From a virus, in IMG/VR virus record IMGVR_UViG_3300047094_000555, positions 1 to 21,961 of that record: 21,961 nt of DNA. One strand, written 5' to 3'. The notes under the pieces were generated by a model that searched no databases, was not told the DNA's origin, and saw only the letters and a list, made by a program, of their open reading frames with translations. Positions 1 through 6,294 of the stretch are shown here, one piece after another (within the stretch, counting starts at the first letter, position 1; the number at the start of each line of letters is the position of its first letter). Made by a program: the position numbers and the translations under genes.

Positions 1-134
1 TTTTTCAATCGTTCGATTGCGTTTGCTTTATCATAAGCATCAAACATCCTTTTGTCTCTTTGAATGAGAAGAATGTTCCATCCAATGACAGCAAAGAACG
101 CAAGAAGTCCGTAAGTAATAACTTTAGGGTTCAT
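1..134 (-). CDS. Small single-pass membrane protein, C-terminus cut by window edge
   Basis: The first 44 residues are visible and the frame is still open at base 1. Residues 6-24 are a hydrophobic segment (start VITYGLLAFF) long enough to cross a membrane once. It is followed by the basic stretch RDKR and a helical, charged part, so the positive side probably faces the cytoplasm. The ATG lies 22 bases past the TATAAT of the cassette at 157-215, so this is the first gene of a new transcription unit. Function is not recognised. Confidence 0.6.
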   Translation of the reverse strand, partial: MNPKVITYGLLAFFAVIGWNILLIQRDKRMFDAYDKANAIERLK

Positions 135-156
135 TTGTGGTGTTGTTCATGCCCTT

Positions 157-215
157 ATTATAGGGGATATTCACTGCCAATGGGGGTCTAATGTGCCAGA
201 AGGATTGGTGGCACA
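157..215 (-). promoter_or_regulatory. Cassette A: dyad plus TATAAT promoter
   Basis: TATAAT at 157-162, a 29-bp spacer, then a perfect 7-bp inverted repeat TGTGCCA-N10-TGGCACA at 192-215. There is no good -35 hexamer at 17 bp. The dyad and most of the spacer lie inside the last codons of the methyltransferase gene, which stops at 171. It should drive the gene starting at 134. Being a promoter is inference from the box and from the eleven other copies at the same spacing. Confidence 0.7.
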
Positions 216-1100
216 ATCGTATACAGAAATAATCCACTTTAGGATATTAAAATTCATACGTTTTCTGTAAATGCCACAATTCATTGTAGATTTGAAAGAG
301 GTGAGATAAAAGTCCCTTGTTTCATCTCTCCATTCATTGATGAATGAATTTAGTTTATCAATGTCTAATTTATTTGGAGAATAGAATAGAGAGTAGTTTC
401 TAGAAGTATGTTTAAGGTACTTTTCTCTATCAAAACTTTCAACATTGTCATGAATATGAATACTTCTACCCTTTGTTGAATCTATTGCACACAGAACATA
501 ATTTCCATGAGAAACATTAAATGAAATTGAAGGGTTAGTATTTGTTGGTGGATGTTCCTTTATCTCTTTTCCATTCACATAAATTTTTGTTCCTTTCGAT
601 TTTGGTGCAAAGTATGCAACACCAACAGGAACATCAGTATCGGAAAAAACTTCTTTATCTAGTTTATCCCATGCAATCAATCTATCTTGAAATAAACCAG
701 TATTGTGAAATGTTGATGGTATAATTGCTGCAACATACCCACAATTATTCAACATCAATTCTAAGCAATCAAGATATAGGTCCTGATACTTGATTAAAAC
801 ATTTAATTTCTTTCTGGAGATCGTTGTCTTTGCAAGATATGGAGGATTGGTGATACAAACATCATAACCAATCGGAAAGTTCTTAATCGTATCTTGTCTG
901 ATAATACTATCAATCTTTGGGTCAATATCATAACCTTCCCATTCTTCATCTAGGTATGAATACAATAATCCAGCACCTGCGAATGGTTCAAGAACTTTTA
1001 CTCCTTTTGGTCTCAAACTATTCCATAAAGAAAAAGCATCAGATCCTGCAAAGGGATCTGATGTAGTGTAAAATTGACCCAATAATTGTTTATTATCCAA
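171..1100 (-). CDS. DNA N6-adenine methyltransferase (gamma-class, NPPY)
   Basis: Transfers a methyl group from S-adenosylmethionine to adenine in DNA, by motif. From the chosen start (309 residues), GQFYTT at 8-13 matches the motif-X region of gamma-class enzymes, LEPFAGAG at 37-44 is the AdoMet-binding motif I, and NPPY at 85-88 is catalytic motif IV. The rest would hold target recognition. The gene has no usable ATG. I chose the TTG at 1100 because AGGAGAG lies 5 bases before it; an upstream in-frame TTG at 1121 lacks this. It overlaps the end of the restriction-endonuclease-like gene by 8 bp, so the two are probably co-translated. Its last 14 codons run through promoter cassette A. Could be a lone modification enzyme or half of an R-M pair. 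Confidence 0.85.
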   Translation of the reverse strand: MDNKQLLGQFYTTSDPFAGSDAFSLWNSLRPKGVKVLEPFAGAGLLYSYLDEEWEGYDIDPKIDSIIRQDTIKNFPIGYDVCITNPPYLAKTTISRKKLNVLIKYQDLYLDCLELMLNNCGYVAAIIPSTFHNTGLFQDRLIAWDKLDKEVFSDTDVPVGVAYFAPKSKGTKIYVNGKEIKEHPPTNTNPSISFNVSHGNYVLCAIDSTKGRSIHIHDNVESFDREKYLKHTSRNYSLFYSPNKLDIDKLNSFINEWRDETRDFYLTSFKSTMNCGIYRKRMNFNILKWIISVYDCATNPSGTLDPHWQ

Positions 1101-1770
1101 GCAATCTCTCCTGAAACTCAATGTGATTCACAACCCAAATGTTATCGGTTTGTTTCTCTTTCAAAGATGCAAACTCTTCTCCATCAATAAGCATAACATA
1201 AATCTTATCTTCTTGTCCAAACTCTTTTGCCCACTCAATATATTGGTTCATTTCATGCAGAACATTATCTTGATGCCCACCAGCACCAATAACAATCTTA
1301 GCAAAAATGTATCCACTTTTAGGTCCATCAAAAATACCATCAATGGACTTTAGTGCATGAATATCTTTGTTTAAGTTTTCTTTCTTAAACTCTTTTTTGG
1401 TCATAATTTTACCATTTTTGCAAGGTCGAAGTTCGTCAACCCCACAACAACGGATATTGTAATTATACTTTTTCATTTCAGTAGCAACGCCATCAATAAT
1501 GAAGGATTCATCCTTTTTACCTTGACGACTTGCATTTTTTGCAATAGCAATGGCAACGGTCTTACTGAATACAATGCTATTTGCACATTCAGTTAACAGA
1601 TCATCATAATCAAAGTCAAGTTCATCAAGCAAACGATCAATTGCTTTATCATTTGCAATCTTCACAAGTTCGGAATAAGAAGGGGAGTTCTTATTCAATT
1701 CTTCTGCGATAATATAATTGTTGTATTTTTGACGCTCACTGCGAAGATCGGCAACGTCTGTGGTGAACAT
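1093..1770 (-). CDS. Type II restriction-endonuclease-like protein paired with the methyltransferase
   Basis: 225 residues from the ATG at 1770. An in-frame TTG at 1803 would start upstream of the TATAAT box and is rejected. The C-terminal half reads SIDGIFDG, then IFAKIVIGAGGHQDNV, then KIYVMLIDGEEF. This order resembles the core of EcoRI-type PD-(D/E)xK enzymes: an acidic turn, a strand with lysine, a glycine-rich GxxQD stretch, and a hydrophobic strand ending in DG/EG. The usual acidic residue two before the lysine is replaced by phenylalanine (FAK), so catalysis may be altered or lost. First gene of its unit, with a terminator and TATAAT just upstream, and overlapping the methyltransferase by 8 bp. 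The assignment rests on motif pattern and pairing, not on a search. Confidence 0.5.
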   Translation of the reverse strand: MFTTDVADLRSERQKYNNYIIAEELNKNSPSYSELVKIANDKAIDRLLDELDFDYDDLLTECANSIVFSKTVAIAIAKNASRQGKKDESFIIDGVATEMKKYNYNIRCCGVDELRPCKNGKIMTKKEFKKENLNKDIHALKSIDGIFDGPKSGYIFAKIVIGAGGHQDNVLHEMNQYIEWAKEFGQEDKIYVMLIDGEEFASLKEKQTDNIWVVNHIEFQERLLG

Positions 1771-1791
1771 GGTTTCTTTTGAACTGTTGGT

Positions 1792-1850
1792 ATTATAGGG
1801 CAAAACCCGTTGGAACGGGAGATGATGTGGACACTAAGACAAGTGGCACA
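1792..1850 (-). promoter_or_regulatory. Cassette B: dyad, terminator and TATAAT promoter of the R-M pair
   Basis: TATAAT at 1792-1797, a 29-bp spacer, then a dyad at 1827-1850 (left half TGTGCCA, right half TGTCCAC). The spacer holds a terminator-like hairpin. The dyad directly abuts the stop codon of the preceding gene (1851). The ATG at 1770 lies 21 bases past the -10 box. Confidence 0.75.
1801..1819 (-). terminator. Hairpin with short T run inside cassette B
   Basis: On the minus strand CCCGTT is followed by AACGGG and then TTTTG, a short rho-independent-type terminator. It would end the unit reading 2899-1851 just before the TATAAT that restarts transcription. Confidence 0.65.
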
Positions 1851-2174
1851 TCAATGATTTAATTCATTGGTAATTGCTTTGATTTTTTTTATAATGTCAA
1901 CAAGGGATTGAATCTTATCAACAATTACATCAAAATCTTCTTCTGTCTTACCAGCAAGTGCTTCTTGTAATCGTTCAACTGCGGCAGCAGTTTGTATAGT
2001 TAAATTAGAGTCATTCATTGATACTAACGAATAATTAGTTTGTTTATCTATATTTTTGATAATTAAAGATAACCTTTCCTTTTCATCTGATGTTTCTGCC
2101 ACTTCTCTTGCAATTATGAGAAAATCATAAATTGCATCGACTTCCGCATCAGTGAAAAGAAAAGGTTTTTTCAT
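1851..2174 (-). CDS. Unrecognised helical protein, 107 residues
   Basis: Starts MKKPFLFTDAEVDAIYDFL and is predicted by eye to be mostly helical, with alternating acidic and hydrophobic positions (AAAVERLQEAL near 64-74, VDIIKKIKAI near the end). No Cys, no membrane segment, no motif I know. The ATG shares its first base with the stop of the 54-residue gene upstream (TAATG). Last gene of its unit: the TGA abuts the dyad of cassette B. Confidence 0.75.
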   Translation of the reverse strand: MKKPFLFTDAEVDAIYDFLIIAREVAETSDEKERLSLIIKNIDKQTNYSLVSMNDSNLTIQTAAAVERLQEALAGKTEEDFDVIVDKIQSLVDIIKKIKAITNELNH

Positions 2175-2338
2175 TAGGCAGTAAGTCCAACATCCATTAC
2201 GGGTTCATCATCATTATACTCAAGAATTGCTTCTCCAGCATCGTGATTAAGTTGCTCATAAATGCTTTCATAAATCCAATCACAACAGGGTTGGTCATCC
2301 TCAACAAGGAGTTTAATAGTGATAGTTACTTCTTTCAT
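2174..2338 (-). CDS. Small acidic protein, 54 residues
   Basis: Opens with a beta-strand-like MKEVTITIKLLVEDDQ, then a CC pair at 18-19, then an acidic C-terminal half (ILEYNDDEPVMDVG). Overlaps its upstream neighbour by 4 bp (ATGA) and its downstream neighbour by 1 bp, which supports translation. No function recognised. Confidence 0.7.
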   Translation of the reverse strand: MKEVTITIKLLVEDDQPCCDWIYESIYEQLNHDAGEAILEYNDDEPVMDVGLTA

Positions 2339-2601
2339 TTTTTAATACTTTGCTTGAGTTTCAGACGGACAACTTCATCATCAATACATTCACCGATTAC
2401 CTGATAAATGTAATCAGTATTTCCTACTTCATAAAGAACTTCACAAGCATCTTCATCAGGAAGATATTGCTCTACAAAGTTCTCATCCATAGTGAATACA
2501 TCAGCAGGACTGAAAACAAATGCAGCAACATAGGCATCTTCACCATACGTTGCAATCAGGTCATCAACCCGTTGCTTGAGATTAGCAAGATTGCGATACA
2601 T
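2335..2601 (-). CDS. Unrecognised acidic protein, 88 residues
   Basis: Starts MYRNLANLKQRVDDLIATYG, has an acidic centre (YLPDEDACEVLYEVGNTDY) and a basic tail (KLKQSIKK). The start follows the previous stop as TGATTATG, a junction that recurs at three other gene borders in the window. The size and alternating pattern suggest a small folded alpha/beta protein; I cannot name it. Confidence 0.75.
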   Translation of the reverse strand: MYRNLANLKQRVDDLIATYGEDAYVAAFVFSPADVFTMDENFVEQYLPDEDACEVLYEVGNTDYIYQVIGECIDDEVVRLKLKQSIKK

Positions 2602-2603
2602 AA

Positions 2604-2777
2604 TCAGAAAGAAACGTAAGGGTGGTCGGGGTCAAGAACTTGAGTTGTATGGTCCGAGAAATGAAAACTATTCATCGGATAAAACTCATCATTGGCAATG
2701 TCATAAATTGACACGTCAGACTTCAATTGCTCCAGAGTGAGAGTCTGAAGAATCTCCAAAAGATTTTGATAAGTCAT
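2604..2777 (-). CDS. Small unrecognised protein, 57 residues
   Basis: I start it at the ATG at 2777 (MTYQNLLEILQTLTLEQLK) instead of the in-frame site at 2846. The ATG at 2777 overlaps the stop of the upstream basic peptide as TGATG, and the extra 23 upstream residues only re-read that peptide's gene in another frame. The N-terminal half is a leucine-rich amphipathic helix; the C-terminal half is polar (FHFSDHTTQVLDPDHPY). Confidence 0.65.
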   Translation of the reverse strand: MTYQNLLEILQTLTLEQLKSDVSIYDIANDEFYPMNSFHFSDHTTQVLDPDHPYVSF

Positions 2778-2899
2778 CAGATTACTTTGAGTTTGCGTTT
2801 GATGTGTTGCAATGCTTGTTTTCTTGCTTTGAGTTTCCCCTTGCAAGAACCTTTGGTGTTTTTACGTTTTCCTGAGTTGTGCTGCCAATTCGGAGTCAT
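2777..2899 (-). CDS. Very basic 40-residue peptide
   Basis: MTPNWQHNSGKRKNTKGS followed by a lysine/arginine-rich helix (about 13 K or R among 40 residues, almost no acidic ones). AAAGGGGAGGG directly before the ATG is a strong ribosome-binding site and decides this start over the ATG at 2923. First gene of the unit from cassette C. The charge suggests nucleic-acid or ribosome binding, but that is inference. Most of the gene was hidden under a longer frame. Confidence 0.6.
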   Translation of the reverse strand: MTPNWQHNSGKRKNTKGSCKGKLKARKQALQHIKRKLKVI

Positions 2900-2923
2900 C
2901 CCTCCCCTTTGCTTGATGAACAT

Positions 2924-2982
2924 AGTATAACACCCTCCCCGAGCAAACGGGAAGGGTGATGGACAGTCCTACGACTGGCACA
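2924..2982 (-). promoter_or_regulatory. Cassette C: dyad, long hairpin and TATACT promoter
   Basis: TATACT at 2924-2929, a 29-bp spacer, then a 24-bp dyad at 2959-2982 whose halves differ (TGTGCCA left, TGTCCAT right). The spacer is nearly all one hairpin. The stop of the preceding gene (2986) lies 3 bases before the dyad. Confidence 0.7.
2931..2958 (-). terminator. 11-bp hairpin filling the spacer of cassette C
   Basis: CACCCTTCCCG pairs with CGGGGAGGGTG (one G-T wobble) across a short loop. Only TT follows, so it may work as a terminator without a full T run, or as an RNA end protector. It directly adjoins the -10 box. Confidence 0.6.
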
Positions 2983-2985
2983 CTG

Positions 2986-3150
2986 CTATTTCTTTAGACT
3001 CCTAGTTTCCAATCTATTAACAACCATTCCTTTCCTAATCATTTTCATCATTGCTTCCTGTGCGGATTCAAGTTGAAAATAACAGGCAAACTTCTGCTCT
3101 CCCATAAACTCATACTCTACAGTATAAAACTCATTATCGAGTTTAGGCAT
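2986..3150 (-). CDS. Small unrecognised protein, 54 residues
   Basis: Reads MPKLDNEFYTVEYEF, then QKFACYFQLESAQEA, then a methionine- and lysine-rich helix (MMKMIRKGM). The pattern is strand-strand-helix. It overlaps the end of the HNH gene by 8 bp and is the last gene before cassette C, so it may travel with the nuclease. Confidence 0.65.
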   Translation of the reverse strand: MPKLDNEFYTVEYEFMGEQKFACYFQLESAQEAMMKMIRKGMVVNRLETRSLKK

Positions 3151-3619
3151 AGGTGTATTCTTTCCATTCAGGAACGTTTGACCTATCCAGAGAGAATAGC
3201 ATCTTGTTGAGTGGTTTTCTTGGAACAGTTTGAAGAACTAAGTTGGTTTCTTCTAGGAGTTTATCACTCTTTCTAGTATTGCAAGGCATACAAGCAACAA
3301 CTAGATTCTCCCAAGTATCTCCACCACCACGAGAACGTGGAATGATGTGGTCAATAGTAAGTTGTTTAGTCGAACCACAATACTGACATTTATGCCCATC
3401 ACGTTTGTAAATCATAGTACGAGATGGTTTGTTCTGTGCGAGTTTCTCATAGGGCAACTTAATATAATTGACCAGTCGAATGACTCTCTTACCGAGTGCC
3501 TGTGCTTTATTCTTCATAAGAAGCACAATTGCTCTCTTCCAATTAGTGAAGTTAATTGGTTCGTAAGATGCGTTCAGAACAAGTATAGTTTGGTTTGGTT
3601 CAATTTTTAAGTAGTCCAT
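3143..3619 (-). CDS. HNH endonuclease
   Basis: 158 residues. Zinc-binding CQYC at 78-81 and CMPC at 110-113 flank the HNH core: TIDHIIPRSRGG at 88-99 with catalytic Asp90-His91, and the Asn at 105 of WENLV. The first 60 residues are a basic region typical of the small free-standing HNH proteins shared by cyanobacteria and their phages. It should nick or cut DNA; in phages these act as homing enzymes or in packaging and host DNA breakdown, and the sequence does not say which. It has its own consensus promoter at 3640-3669, unlike every other gene here. Confidence 0.92.
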   Translation of the reverse strand: MDYLKIEPNQTILVLNASYEPINFTNWKRAIVLLMKNKAQALGKRVIRLVNYIKLPYEKLAQNKPSRTMIYKRDGHKCQYCGSTKQLTIDHIIPRSRGGGDTWENLVVACMPCNTRKSDKLLEETNLVLQTVPRKPLNKMLFSLDRSNVPEWKEYTYA

Positions 3620-3639
3620 AAGAGTATTTGAGTGGAATG

Positions 3640-3669
3640 ATTATACTTCCATTAGTATCTAGATGTCAA
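3640..3669 (-). promoter_or_regulatory. Consensus sigma-70 promoter of the HNH gene
   Basis: TTGACA at 3664-3669, an 18-bp spacer, and TATAAT at 3640-3645, both hexamers exact. TTGACA overlaps the last codons of the metallophosphoesterase, whose TAG stop lies in the spacer. No dyad is present at the cassette distance, so this is a different promoter class that host RNA polymerase could read unaided. Confidence 0.75.
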
Positions 3670-4429
3670 AGAATTTATCTGGAAAGAATCCAGTATCTTG
3701 ACCTGGATAACCACCAGGATTACAAACAACACGACAACCATCAATCATATAATCAAAGGCATTGTGAGTGTGTCCGTGAACCCAGTATTTGATTTGTGGA
3801 TGATTCACAATAACATCATCAAGATTACTACAATAAGCACCGTTAGCATTTTTCTTATATTGCTGCGGAATCGACTGATAACTCGGTGCGTGATGACTGA
3901 TGACAAATACGTTTTCATTCAGTGTTTGTAGTTGCTTGAGAAGATACTTCTTACTATCCTTATGAAAAGCAAGAGTATCCGATGGATTCATCTTCCGATA
4001 CTTCGGAGTGATACGAATAACTTTATAGTCATTCATACACTGTGCTGCTTCCATCATCTCTAGAGCATTTTCATTACGAAAATCACTCCATAAAGTGAAA
4101 CCAATGAAGTTCCAGTTGTTGATTGTTATTGTATCATTATCAAGGAGATGGAAATTATGAGGAAGATTCTCTTTTAATTTCTTTTTGGTCCCTTCATAGT
4201 TATATCCATAGAACTCATGATTTCCCATCACATAAAGAACTTTATTATAGTTCTTGCTGCAATCATTCAAGAATCTATCATAGACTGCGTGGATATATCC
4301 ATCAGTCTTGAAATGCTTGGCACAAAGAATGTCTCCAGCAAGAACTAGAACATCACCTTCACCAACATCAAATACTTGACAAGCAACAAAGTGCTCCAGG
4401 TGTAAATCACTAAGAACTTTGAGTTTCAT
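3659..4429 (-). CDS. Calcineurin-like metallophosphoesterase
   Basis: 256 residues with the full metal-binding set in order: SDLHLEH at 7-13 (Asp8, His10), GDIL at 32-35, GNHEFYG at 69-75, SHHAPSY in the C-terminal half and HGHTH near the end. This is the dinuclear-metal phosphoesterase fold, acting on phosphate mono- or diesters; the substrate cannot be told. Similar enzymes are common in T4-like cyanophages, and relation to nucleotide or RNA end processing is only a guess. It lies between the tRNA gene and the HNH gene in one unit. Confidence 0.92.
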   Translation of the reverse strand: MKLKVLSDLHLEHFVACQVFDVGEGDVLVLAGDILCAKHFKTDGYIHAVYDRFLNDCSKNYNKVLYVMGNHEFYGYNYEGTKKKLKENLPHNFHLLDNDTITINNWNFIGFTLWSDFRNENALEMMEAAQCMNDYKVIRITPKYRKMNPSDTLAFHKDSKKYLLKQLQTLNENVFVISHHAPSYQSIPQQYKKNANGAYCSNLDDVIVNHPQIKYWVHGHTHNAFDYMIDGCRVVCNPGGYPGQDTGFFPDKFFDI

Positions 4430-4445
4430 TGTTATAGTTGGATAA

Positions 4446-4519
<74 letters not shown>

Positions 4520-4603
4520 AAGAGACCCTCCTGTTTGTGCATTATTAAGAGGCATAGAGGGTGTGGGACTTACTTAAAGTTTGGACCTTTAATGCCCGTA
4601 ATT

Positions 4604-4855
4604 TTAACCGTTAAGGACTTGAGATTCAGTTTCCTCTGGGTCAAGTTTATTTAGTACAAACTGAATTGGTTTCAGTTCTTCTTTAAGGTCGTTCTCAAGT
4701 TCCTTGAAAGTCTCAACCAGTGCCTCAAAGAGTTCAGAACCAGTCAAATCTTCGTAATCATAATCATCAAAGACGTTTTCACGGAAATACTCAGTGAGTT
4801 GGTCTTTCAGAGATTCAACCATTTGTCGGGAAGCAGATTTGCTACGACGTGCCAT
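4604..4855 (-). CDS. Unrecognised acidic protein with basic N-terminus, 83 residues
   Basis: MARRSKSASRQ gives a positive head; the rest is acidic and helical (YFRENVFDDYDYEDL, then ALVETFKELENDLKEELK). It lies next to the tRNA gene, with 84 bp between them that hold no clear gene or promoter. Ribosome-binding sequence is weak. Confidence 0.75.
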   Translation of the reverse strand: MARRSKSASRQMVESLKDQLTEYFRENVFDDYDYEDLTGSELFEALVETFKELENDLKEELKPIQFVLNKLDPEETESQVLNG

Positions 4856-4891
4856 AATAAAGTTAAAGTAAAGGAATCAGAACAAGAATAA

Positions 4892-5116
4892 TCAGAGAGT
4901 GCTTACAGCACCTTCAGCATCAGTAAGAGACACATAACCGTCATCTTCAGAATCCACAGGTTGAGTATGATTCTCAAGAACAGTGGAGTCATAATTATCA
5001 AGTGCTTCAATCAGTTCAGCACCAGTTTCTGCATTAGTCAGATTGACAATCAGTTGAGCACCAGCAGAGTTGGTATCAACGATTTCAGAAGCAAGTGCAA
5101 TCAGTTTAGCAGACAT
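4892..5116 (-). CDS. Unrecognised acidic protein, 74 residues
   Basis: MSAKLIALASEIVDTNSAG leads into an alanine-rich amphipathic helix (NAETGAELIEALDNY) and an acidic, threonine-rich tail. No Cys and no aromatic core, so probably helical and highly soluble. Separated by 36 bp from its downstream neighbour, looser packing than elsewhere. Confidence 0.75.
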   Translation of the reverse strand: MSAKLIALASEIVDTNSAGAQLIVNLTNAETGAELIEALDNYDSTVLENHTQPVDSEDDGYVSLTDAEGAVSTL

Positions 5117-5176
5117 TTAATAAAAAGTCAAGTGAACAAAAGGTGGATAACTTTAGGGCAAATCCATTCCCAGAAA

Positions 5177-5320
5177 TCAAGCAATCACAGGATACTCAAT
5201 TTCAATTTCATCTTCGTCAGGAAGACCCATCTGAAGACTAATATAATCTTCATAGTCAACACCGAGAAACTTCTGTGCAAAGTCCTCGTAATCATCGTGA
5301 AGAATACAAGTGTCAATCAT
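5177..5320 (-). CDS. Very acidic 47-residue protein
   Basis: MIDTCILHDDYEDFAQKFLG followed by an Asp/Glu-rich half (LPDEDEIEIEYPVIA). AGGAGG lies 7 bases before the ATG, the best ribosome-binding site in the window. First gene of the unit from cassette D. Small, strongly negative early phage proteins often inhibit host enzymes or mimic nucleic acid, but nothing in the sequence shows the target. Confidence 0.7.
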   Translation of the reverse strand: MIDTCILHDDYEDFAQKFLGVDYEDYISLQMGLPDEDEIEIEYPVIA

Positions 5321-5348
5321 CTTGAAACCTCCTTGACTTGATGAATAC

Positions 5349-5407
5349 ATCATAGCAGGTTTGCCCTGCTTTGTAAAGTGTTATGTGCCAGAACGATTAG
5401 TGGCACA
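5349..5407 (-). promoter_or_regulatory. Cassette D: perfect dyad, hairpin and TATGAT promoter
   Basis: TATGAT at 5349-5354 preceded by TGC (extended -10). A perfect 5-bp hairpin GCAGG-GCAAA-CCTGC at 5355-5369 adjoins the box. After 29 bp comes the perfect dyad TGTGCCA-N10-TGGCACA at 5384-5407. The stop of the preceding gene (5415) is 7 bases before the dyad. Confidence 0.75.
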
Positions 5408-5414
5408 AGTGGTA

Positions 5415-5585
5415 TCAAACGTCATACCACTTATATTCATTGAAGTGTTCTTGATAGAACAACAGTTCAATTTCATCTGTAGTAATACTTAGCAGATGAT
5501 TATATTCTTTCATCCCTTGAGTGCAGACAAGTTCCATAACTTCAAAACATTTCTGACAATAATTGTAAGTATCAATTTTTAGCAT
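5415..5585 (-). CDS. Small CxxC protein, 56 residues
   Basis: CQKC at 10-13 and a third Cys at 21 in MLKIDTYNYCQKCFEVMELVC could bind a metal or be redox active. The C-terminal half is acidic-aromatic (LLFYQEHFNEYKWYDV). It overlaps the end of the upstream gene by 14 bp and is the last gene before cassette D. Confidence 0.65.
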   Translation of the reverse strand: MLKIDTYNYCQKCFEVMELVCTQGMKEYNHLLSITTDEIELLFYQEHFNEYKWYDV

Positions 5586-5838
5586 TATCTTCTAGTTCAA
5601 CTCCGAAACGTTGAAGCACATAAGGGAAACAATCAGCACATTCCTGAATAATATAATCTTCTTGGTTATCATCGCATTGCTTATACAAATCCTCAAGAAG
5701 AGTATGTGCATAAGCACGGATAATGTCCTTGGGGTCCATTGAATCAATTACTTCATCAACAAACTCCTCAAGGAAGTTATCTCGAACTGTTGGGTCTTCC
5801 GTAAGTTCAGTTGCGAACTCTTCGATTGTTTTAGTCAT
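5572..5838 (-). CDS. Unrecognised acidic helical protein, 88 residues
   Basis: Started at the ATG at 5838 (MTKTIEEFATELTEDPTVR); the in-frame TTG five codons earlier is inside the neighbour. Acidic helices run to about residue 55, then a three-Cys stretch (QCDDNQEDYIIQECADC) and a hydrophobic end (FPYVLQRFGVELED). No family recognised. Confidence 0.75.
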   Translation of the reverse strand: MTKTIEEFATELTEDPTVRDNFLEEFVDEVIDSMDPKDIIRAYAHTLLEDLYKQCDDNQEDYIIQECADCFPYVLQRFGVELEDNAKN

Positions 5839-5839
5839 C

Positions 5840-6070
5840 TCAATAAGATTCAATTTCTGCCAGTTTCTTTTGCTGTCGCAGTTCCTTCACAATCATCTGA
5901 AGTTCAGCAATGTCTTCATTCAGAATTGTAAGGTCATCATACATCATTTCTGCCTGATAAGCACTCCTGCATTTTTTGTATTGCTTGGAGAGTTTATCGA
6001 ACTTTTTCTTTGCTTCCTTGAGATCTTTTTCATACTCGGGAAGTGTTTTTTCGAATTGTTGATAATTCAT
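5840..6070 (-). CDS. Coiled-coil protein, 76 residues
   Basis: Residues 8-35 are a lysine/glutamate heptad region (LPEYEKDLKEAKKKFDKLSK) and 46-70 form a second one (LTILNEDIAELQMIVKELRQ), so probably a two-helix hairpin or dimer. It overlaps by 4 bp the stop of the 41-residue membrane peptide gene, so the two are translated together. Confidence 0.75.
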   Translation of the reverse strand: MNYQQFEKTLPEYEKDLKEAKKKFDKLSKQYKKCRSAYQAEMMYDDLTILNEDIAELQMIVKELRQQKKLAEIESY

Positions 6071-6192
6071 TTGCGATAAGGACTAGACCAGTAAGAACGA
6101 AAAACGGAATAAACAATAACAACAGTGCTGATAACACCAACCAAACCGATAAGGGTAATGGCATCACCTGTAAATGCGTAAGACTCGGGCAT
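6067..6192 (-). CDS. Single-pass membrane peptide, 41 residues
   Basis: MPESYAFTGDAITLIGLVGV with a hydrophobic core from about 12 to 29 and a basic-aromatic tail (FRSYWSSPYRK). GAGG lies 2-3 bases before the ATG; the stop overlaps the next gene as ATGA. A longer frame (6030-6263) covers the same bases but reads through the promoter, so I reject that one. First gene of the unit from cassette E. Confidence 0.65.
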   Translation of the reverse strand: MPESYAFTGDAITLIGLVGVISTVVIVYSVFRSYWSSPYRK

Positions 6193-6215
6193 AACCTCGA
6201 TTGATTTACCTTAGT

Positions 6216-6274
6216 ATCATAGCACCTCTTGGGTGCTTCATCAAGTAGTAATGGACAGTCCAAAAACCGTCCAT
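6216..6274 (-). promoter_or_regulatory. Cassette E: variant dyad, hairpin and TATGAT promoter
   Basis: TATGAT at 6216-6221 preceded by TGC. Hairpin GCACC-CAAGA-GGTGC at 6222-6236 adjoins it. At 29 bp lies a 24-bp dyad of the other sequence type, ATGGAC-N12-GTCCAT, at 6251-6274. Confidence 0.75.
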
Positions 6275-6294
6275 CGTTATACTTATGTATTCAA

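Noticed and set aside
192-215. Reading TGGCACA as a sigma-54 (-24) promoter element
   Set aside because: No TGC at -12 spacing, the element is often an inverted repeat, and cyanobacteria lack sigma-54 as far as known.
542-724. Plus-strand open frames throughout the window
   Set aside because: All lie opposite minus-strand genes with better starts, overlaps and protein-like composition; none has its own promoter or ribosome-binding site.
6030-6263. Open frame of 77 codons before the coiled-coil gene
   Set aside because: It would read through the dyad, hairpin and TATGAT of cassette E; the frame for the 41-residue membrane peptide at 6067-6192 has a ribosome-binding site and correct overlap.
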